In this document: positions 58,196 through 64,000 of the stretch, in pieces
How positions within the stretch are numbered: the first letter of the stretch is position 1
How the letters are laid out: each line of letters begins with the position of its first letter
Assembly (NCBI GenBank): GCA_946807835.1
Contig: OX327683.1
Location: forward strand, 15,505,001-15,569,000
Source of the DNA: Ailanthus altissimus
Taxonomy: Eukaryota > Streptophyta > Magnoliopsida > Sapindales > Simaroubaceae
DNA: 64,000 bases
Reading direction: 5' to 3'
Translations under genes and position numbers: made by a program
The notes under the pieces: generated by a model
Databases searched by the model: none
Told to the model about the DNA's origin: nothing
What the model saw: only the letters and a program-made list of their open reading frames with translations

Positions 58196-58690
58196 TTTGA
58201 TTGACTCAAAAGACTAGCCTGTTAGGTAATATTGCCTATTTGCCCATATATTCCTAAAATCCACCCAATTTCTATCCGAAGTGGGACGTGACATTCTTTC
58301 GTACCCAATCGAATAATGCCCTCGTCATGGTTAAGCTCAAACTCAAAGGTCAACCTAGCTCGTAGTGCCCATCTCTGCTACTTATAGGGGACCCACTACC
58401 TACGTGACAATCTCTATTGGAGCTCAAGACATAAGCTTTTTTGGGCCTACATGGCCAATATTGCCTATCCTCACTACTCTTGGGGGGACCCATTACTCAC
58501 GTGAGAATCGCTATTAGGGCGATTTTAGGAGCTCACATGCAAATGAGAATTTAGGTTTACTCTGATACCACTTGTCACAGGTCGGGCGCTTGCCATTCAC
58601 CTAAAAGACTAACTTGTAAGATAATGCTTCCTATCTATCCATATATTCTTAATATCCCCCCCCAATTTCTATTGGATGTGGGACATGACA
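58185..58690 (-). mobile_element. TRIM (terminal-repeat retrotransposon in miniature)
   Basis: Minus-strand element with two short LTRs. The 5' LTR is at 58690-58573 (TGTCATGTCCCACATCC...GACCTGTGACA, 118 bp) and the 3' LTR at 58293-58185 (TGTCACGTCCCACTTCG...). Two bases inside the 5' LTR is TGGTATCAGAGTAAA (58570-58556), a primer site for initiator tRNA-Met. The roughly 260 bp interior codes for nothing. The inner limit of the 3' LTR is uncertain because it merges with FAR1 SWIM-motif text; no target duplication was confirmed. Confidence 0.72.
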
Positions 58691-59365
58691 CAAAGCGGTG
58701 GCAGATTGTATACTAAATTTTCACCCTAGAAGATTATTAACTTCGATATTGAATATAATCCAAGTCCAATGACAACATTATTTTCTGATGACATTAACCA
58801 AATAAATGCAACATTTGGTGATTTAATGGCATTTATATATCCATAATATCATATTAGAATTTATGACAGCATATACATTGCCTTTGCATAGTAAACAAGA
58901 CAATAGCCTATTATTAAAGTTATGTGTTTGGCTAATGTTTGACTAGCCTTTTGTTTAATGGACAATACGTTAACACTCACAAACCTAGGGGCAACCCCAA
59001 TAGGTGAGTTTATTTATTCTTATGCATATACACAATATGCCTATGCCTGTAAAGATCAATAACGATTTCTAGTCCATTTAACATCTGCCAAACAGCATGG
59101 AATCCTCATAGAAATGTTGCAAGAAGGTTAATATTTTATGTGGGAGTCCACCATCGATCATATTTTCCCCTTGTAATCAAATTTTATTATTATTCAGACA
59201 CAAATACATTCATAGGAGTAATTCACATACTTGGACTTTGAAGCAGGAAATTATTCGAATATTATTGAAAAATATTTAGAAATAATTACAATAATGTAAC
59301 TGACAATGAAGTAGACAATACCAACTAAGGGCTTGGCCAATATGAGTGTGCTACAACTTAAATAT
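58691..59365. other. Unassigned AT-rich stretch
   Basis: May contain the 3' remnant of the FAR1 relic, but no conserved block is visible. No RNA gene or repeat was recognised. Confidence 0.5.
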
Positions 59366-60501
59366 TGTATTACTCAAATGTAGGTTATCTTAATTATAAT
59401 ATTTACTTGTGAGTCCGAGTGTCGTATCTATAAGGAGTGATCACCAAGAGCAAAGGTTGCGTTTGTGAATGTCCAAGAGTAATAAAGCCTTGTACCCAAA
59501 GATGAAGAATAATGGTTGATTTTAAAAGAAAAGATTACTAAGTGTAAATTAAGAAATAAATTTGAAAGAATACTAAAGCATTAAAGATCCACACTTACTT
59601 GGGTTATAATAGAGTTCTTTTGATCCTTTTACTCACTTGAAAAATGATTTCAATTGATGGAGAACATTATTTGTAAAAAATATATTATTGATATGTAGAA
59701 GATATTTCCAAGCATTCTTTATGCCTTTAGTCTGCAAAGAATCAAGGATTTAAATAAACCAAAACAACTTTAAAAAATGATGAATCAAATCACTTGAACA
59801 CAAACATGAAAAACAAGAGTAGGATCAAAGTGAAAAACTACACCTCCATTAAGTGTTTCACTTCTAGCTTTAGCTAGGAATTAGAATAACATAATTTAGG
59901 AAAATTGAATGCAAATGAAAAATGAACTAAAAATTACCAAATGACAGAAGATATCCCCCATTCAACCAAGAGAGTCCTTAAATAGATAAATTTATGGGCA
60001 TTATTCACGTGTGACCAAACATTCAACATTTTCACTACCAAACTTTCTATTGAATTTATAACACACTTTTGACTGGCAATATGGTTGAATCTGACTTTCT
60101 GCTGAACTAACAATTTATAAGTAATTGAAACATATTTCTGTGACTTCTTGAATCATATTAGTTGTGTTCTTATTTTGTGAGATACGGCTTAAATATTAAA
60201 GCCTGCTCGGACTGGGCTGCACTATAGATGGGTCCTCTTCAAAGCCATTTTCCACCCTTCAAACGTTCAAATTATAAATTGTGTATGAAATTGAATTTTG
60301 TTCTACATGAAAGTAGCTTTCCACAGGTTCACGAATTACTAAAATTAGATTTATAGGTAGAAAGTTATAGTTAATTTACCAAACCTACATTAAAATAGAT
60401 ATAATACTGAAAACATGCTCAAATTATGGAGATTAATAATGCTAATGGGCAAAATGATGCTAAAAAATCCTTATAAAATGTATAATTTTAAGTGCTCATC
60501 A
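59366..60501 (-). repeat. 3' LTR of the second gypsy element
   Basis: On the minus strand it starts TGATGAGCACTTAAAAT right after TAGGGGGTA and extends about 1.14 kb to a TGAGTAATACA-like end. It resembles the LTR at 7431-9002 (shared start, GTGAGATACGG mid-word and end block). The inner limit is set by that comparison and could shift by tens of bases. Confidence 0.65.
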
Positions 60502-60510
60502 TACCCCCTA

Positions 60511-61855
60511 ACTAGCTTATTGTTAGTTCCTAGCAATTCAAGCGTAAATAAATTAAAAGAAATAACTATCTAAGCATTTCAAACAAAATGTCACTTTAAG
60601 ATCACAATCTCTATCAAGGTTATTTTATAACTTTCAAAATCATGTGTGTGTGAACTAAGCTATAACCTTCTTACCACAAACTATAAAATATATAGCCTTG
60701 AAAATTTTCTTCACGTAAAAGCCTCAACTCCAAATTCTCACGAGTAAAAGTTTGTTTATAGAGTTAGGGTTTCACTAATGGAGATGAAAAACAGATGAGC
60801 GCTCAAGAAAAGTTTACCTTTAAGGATAAATAAACAAACTAATATTGATCCTAAGATAGAAAAATTAATTGTTTAAAGTTAAACTATTCTTGCCAGCTTT
60901 TAGGACCTCAATCGCGAATATCACAAATAAACGCGGTGAGAAATACTATTTCTTAAGACTTTTGTCTTTGAAAATAAAGACTTTATTGTACTAGATTGAA
61001 TCTCTCTCTCTTTTTTTTTTATACTTTTGTCTTCTATCATTGAACGAAGACTTTTATGAATTGAAGTGATTCTTTTTTTTTTTGACACTTTTGTGAATAT
61101 CAAGAACATCAAAAAATATTATAAAATAAGAATTACTTCTCACCAAAATATATTTGACAAATTTGAGTCATTCTTTGGCTAAACAATCAAATCATTCTTT
61201 TATTCGAATAATGTCACTCCAAACAAACATTAACCAATTCAAAAGATTACTGAAAGCTCATAAGTTATTTTCTCAAATCTTTCCACTCACTCACAAAAAA
61301 ATGTGTGAGATTAAGAAAATGTATACTTAAACATGAAAAAAAAAATTTCTTGGCAATATACATTGAATCGTCCATCTTACCACAAAGCTTAGTATTGTAC
61401 ATAAGAAATGATTTCAGAAGTTATTTTTTTAGTAACCTAGATAGAAAAAGTGACTAAAACCAAATAATTTTGAAATCATACCTCGATAGAAAATCAAACT
61501 TATTTACACAAGAATTACTAAGAACACATATGCATGAAATAAAAATAACAAGTGGTTTAGAATGCATCTTAAGAGTCCAAAAATAAACCTTTTACTCATG
61601 CCATTCATAATGCTAGATGTCAATTTTATTTTTAGGAAAATAACAAAATGATAAACAAAAGAACAAAAAAGGTAGCATTGACATCATATATGAACTTTCT
61701 CTCCCCCCAACTAGATTGAAACATTGTCCTCAATGTCAAAATACAGTAAGAGTAGAGTGTATAGAAGATATCACCCGAAATAGCTTTTATTGAAAAGAAA
61801 AACTTGCAATAAACAAACCACACAAAATACGAAAAAACAAATCAAAGTAAAAAAA
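60511..61855 (-). other. 3' non-coding region of the second gypsy element
   Basis: Contains GAGGACAATGTTTCAATC followed by TAGTTGGGGGGAGAG (minus strand, 61735-61697), the purine-tract motif that precedes the 3' non-coding part of Athila/Tat-type elements. Open frames at 60921-61112 and 61632-61823 are low-complexity and not called. Confidence 0.6.
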
Positions 61856-62506
61856 CTATAGACGAAGAGTCAAATCTATCTTGCGTTTTTTCTCACTGTC
61901 ATCAAGATACTAATTTATCTGACACATTGTTGGATCACACAGAGGTATGAAAGTTTGTAATTCATCGAGCAACTGATCAATAGTTGAAGCAGAAATGAGG
62001 ATTCATCATACCATAGATAATATGAATTATTTTTTTACCGCATAGTCAAGAAAAGATAACAACTCATTATAAAATCCGCCAACATTTAACAAACCAATGG
62101 GTTTTTGGTGGATTTGCAATTGAGTTAGGAGGTAATTTGAAAATTTTCTTCCAGAGTCCTAAAGCCACCTAGCAAAGCTACGAAGGCATCAGCATTTTCA
62201 AACATTAGAGACATGCGTTCATACATTGATGATACCTATAACTCTTTTCCAATTGTTTTGCCGACAATATTTCAAACAGCTAAAGCTTTTGGTATGATAC
62301 CCAAAACTCGACTGCCTTTATTATGTGTAGCTACTGCTACCCACTCAATTAATCAACGGCTACCTCCCTCATATACTAAATTAATTTTTCGTTCAGCTAA
62401 CACCTTACCAAGGGTTTCTGCTACTTTTACAAACTCTATTTTTTTTAGAGCTAGATCCACAAAAGACATAAATTTTTATAAATTTACAAGTTGATGTTTC
62501 TGCCAT
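61856..62506 (-). pseudogene. LONELY GUY (LOG)-type cytokinin riboside 5'-monophosphate phosphoribohydrolase, intron-free pseudogene
   Basis: LOG enzymes release active cytokinin bases from their ribotides in the cytosol. The minus strand reads from MAETSTCKFIKIYVFCGSSS (ATG at 62506) to KKRKIDLTLRL-stop at 61856, about 217 codons, the usual length of the family. Conserved blocks: [75 protein letters not shown] and ILISAS. The active-site PGGxGTxEE reads LGGFRTLEE, so Pro and one Gly are lost. Two frameshifts (about 62440 and 62110) and several nonsense codons inactivate it. No introns interrupt it, whereas LOG genes normally have several, so it derives from a processed transcript. It lies inside the second gypsy element in the same orientation. 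Confidence 0.87.
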
Positions 62507-62900
62507 TATTACACTCTCCCGAACCCTTGAATGATATTAAGTAAGTATAAAGATGCAGAAATAATGTAATATATTTATAGAGCCAAAAGGTATTGTAATG
62601 TAAAATGTCAATGGGTGGTTGGTTGTTATTGGATGAGATTAAGCTTTAAATGCAAATTTTCAAAATCAAAGTCGGCTATGGGGGTTGGTTATTATTGAAG
62701 AAGACATTTAAGGTTGAAATGAAATATTTAATTGCCAAAGTAAATATATACAAGTAGTTGTGATTGTGACTCATATCTTCCTCTGGTTTTAAGCCCATAA
62801 TCGGCTTAAATACCCTCTATGGGTCGAGGATAGACTTTCCATCCAATTTTCTTATAAATTAGCGAACATGATATTTTAGAGTCAGATTCTTGAGACTGTA
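62507..62900. other. Spacer between the LOG pseudogene and the 154-codon frame
   Basis: No coding frame or promoter motif stands out on the minus strand. It is part of the gypsy internal region by position. Confidence 0.5.
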
Positions 62901-63365
62901 TCACTCACGTTCTTTTAGAAATAATTCCCATAAGTCACGAATGCCAATATGCACATATCCACTGGGATGCGTCTCAAGAGTCATTAGAATATCATCCAAA
63001 GACTCCTTACTCAGGCCATCCCTAATGAATCTAATTTTATCTTTGTGATTTATAGATACTATTCCTAAACTATGGCATCTTGTGTTATAAGTCATACGTG
63101 CACACTTGTAACAAACACCTAATATTTTTGCTCTTTGCTTTTTTGCAAAAGAACTTTTACCTAAGCCAGGAATGTAATAAATTAATGAGTCTAAAAACTC
63201 GTCTGCCAATCGAATGCGGGCTTCAATTAACCAATGTATATCAGCAAGTATATTTATAATCATTAATAACTTTAATCTTTCACATCTTGCTTGGTAAATC
63301 TTTTTTAAGGTATGTTGAGGCAATAAAGGAAAACATTTTTTCAATTTTTTTAAAATGTCATCCAT
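62901..63365 (-). CDS. Intact 154-codon protein of unknown function in a gypsy element
   Basis: Starts at MDDILKKLKKCFPLLPQHTL and ends ELFLKERE-stop. It has a helical, Leu/Lys/Arg-rich first half, then GLGKSSFAKKQRAKILGV and a Cys cluster CYKCARMTYNTRC that could bind zinc together with a nearby His. The second half holds IRFIRDGLSKESLDDILMTL and HPSGYVHIGIRDLWELFLKE. It lies directly downstream of the integrase tail in the same orientation, where env-like or accessory genes sit in Athila/Tat-type elements. It has no stop or frameshift, in contrast to every neighbour, and its composition is not AT-driven, so it looks like a real protein. I do not recognise a characterised family. Confidence 0.7.
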   Translation of the reverse strand: MDDILKKLKKCFPLLPQHTLKKIYQARCERLKLLMIINILADIHWLIEARIRLADEFLDSLIYYIPGLGKSSFAKKQRAKILGVCYKCARMTYNTRCHSLGIVSINHKDKIRFIRDGLSKESLDDILMTLETHPSGYVHIGIRDLWELFLKERE

Positions 63366-63423
63366 TTTTTTTAAGAATGAGGGAGAAGAATAAGGTTTCA
63401 GTGATTATGAAAAACTAGCAAAA

Positions 63424-64000
63424 CTAACTTAAAATGTCATGGAGTACCATTATCCACCACTTAACTGGGAAATACAAGAAAAAAAAGAAAATAACAAAAA
63501 AATAAAAACATGAAATATGGTATAGATAGATAGAATCAAGCATGATAGATGTGATCCACAAGTTGGATGTCCTCATAAACATAGAGTTGTTTACCCTGTC
63601 TTCATAGTTTTTGAATCGTTGGCCATTAACTTTAAAAATATTTTTATTTTTTAGATTTTCAATTTTAACAGCTCCATAAGAAAAACCTTTTTTGACAATG
63701 AAAGCTCCAGTCCATCGAGAACGAAATTTGCCAAGAAACAAGTGTAATCATATATCATATAAGAGAAGTTTCTATGAATGTTCAAAAGTTTTTCTGACAA
63801 TATATTTATCATAAAATGTCTTCATTTTCTCTTTGTAGATCCTAGAGTTTTCATAAGTATCATTCTTGATTTCCTCTAATTCACTCAACTGGAGTTTCCT
63901 TAGTGAACTAGATTTATCTAAGTCAAAGTTAATCATTTTGATAGCCCCAAAAGCTTTATGTTCTAATTCTATAGGTAAATGATAAGGTTTTTCAAAAATA
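63424..64000 (-). pseudogene. Gypsy integrase C-terminal region (second element)
   Basis: On the minus strand from the window end: LPIELEHKAFGAIKMINFDL, LRKLQLSELEEIKNDTYENS, RIYKEKMKTFYDKYI, then a stop, and MFLGKFRSRWTGAFIVKKGF with YGAVKIENLKNKNIFKVNGQ. This is the C-terminal DNA-binding part of Athila/Tat-type gypsy integrase, equivalent to 49590-50070. The in-frame tail to 63424 (Met/Ile/Phe-rich, FFFVIFFFFLYFP) is probably read-through after loss of the natural stop. The catalytic core lies beyond the window. Confidence 0.85.

Larger units (their letters stand above)
59366..64000 (-). mobile_element. Second gypsy element, 3' half, runs off the window
   Basis: Minus-strand order: integrase C-terminal text (64000-63500), a 154-codon frame (63365-62901), a LOG-derived pseudogene (62506-61856), a purine tract GGGGGGAGAGAAAG (near 61700), non-coding DNA, PPT-like TAGGGGGTA (60510-60502), then the LTR (60501-59366). 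The integrase tail resembles that of the first gypsy element but with different LTRs (TGATGAGCAC start). The 5' half lies beyond 64000. Confidence 0.78.

Noticed and set aside
62213..62494. 93-residue plus-strand open frame
   Set aside because: It is antisense to the LOG pseudogene, whose minus-strand text carries the family motifs.
63424..63560. Phe/Ile/Tyr-rich tail as a membrane segment of an env-like protein
   Set aside because: It is in frame with the integrase C-terminus and is better explained as read-through of AT-rich DNA after loss of the stop.

Overview
The window reads as nuclear DNA of a flowering plant, probably a eudicot. It is strongly AT-rich and full of decayed plant transposable elements: a Ty1/copia element primed by initiator tRNA-Met, Athila-type Ty3/gypsy elements with a tRNA-Asp type primer site, Mutator-like elements (MULEs) carrying DUF1985/Ulp1 genes, hAT and CACTA remnants, a TRIM, SINE-like repeats and MITEs. 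I see no intact ordinary host gene. Almost every coding segment has stops and frameshifts, so this looks like old heterochromatin or a repeat nest. The species cannot be named from the sequence.

Layout. 1-7.4 kb: non-coding DNA with three SINE-like repeats and a 522 bp hAT-type MITE. 7.43-9.0 kb: a minus-strand LTR, probably solo. 10.48-17.81 kb: a bounded copia element (minus strand, 5 bp target duplication, LTRs, PBS, PPT). It has lost gag and is split by a 2.85 kb solo LTR with its own target duplication. 18.29-23.58 kb: MULE A, an internally deleted Ulp1-carrying MULE. 23.6-24.7 kb: a 115 bp tandem duplication and a DUF1985 gene fragment. 25-29.7 kb: microsatellites, a possible MITE, the C-terminal end of a hAT transposase and one CACTA terminus.

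29.70-39.33 kb: MULE B, with terminal inverted repeats and a near-perfect 9 bp duplication. It has a DUF1985/Ulp1 protease gene (plus strand) and a MuDR-type transposase (minus strand) converging on a tandem-repeat spacer, a 1.38 kb solo LTR inside the transposase, and GC-rich palindromic islands near both ends. MULE A is the same family in the opposite orientation. 39.66-56.51 kb: an Athila-like gypsy complex in a tandem LTR-internal-LTR-internal-LTR arrangement, itself hit by three LTR insertions and a 326 bp hAT MITE. 57.0-58.7 kb: a FAR1-type transposase relic with a TRIM at its 3' end. 59.37-64.0 kb: the 3' half of a second gypsy element on the minus strand. Between its integrase and its 3' LTR it carries an intact 154-codon reading frame and an intron-free LONELY GUY (LOG) cytokinin-activating enzyme pseudogene.

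The genes work together only as transposon machinery: copia and gypsy gag-pol proteins, and transposase plus SUMO-protease-like proteins in the MULEs. The observations most worth following are the LOG-derived sequence inside a gypsy element, the large GC-rich hairpin and 54 bp palindromic tandem repeats in MULE B, and the nonsense codon shared by both MULE Ulp1 genes.
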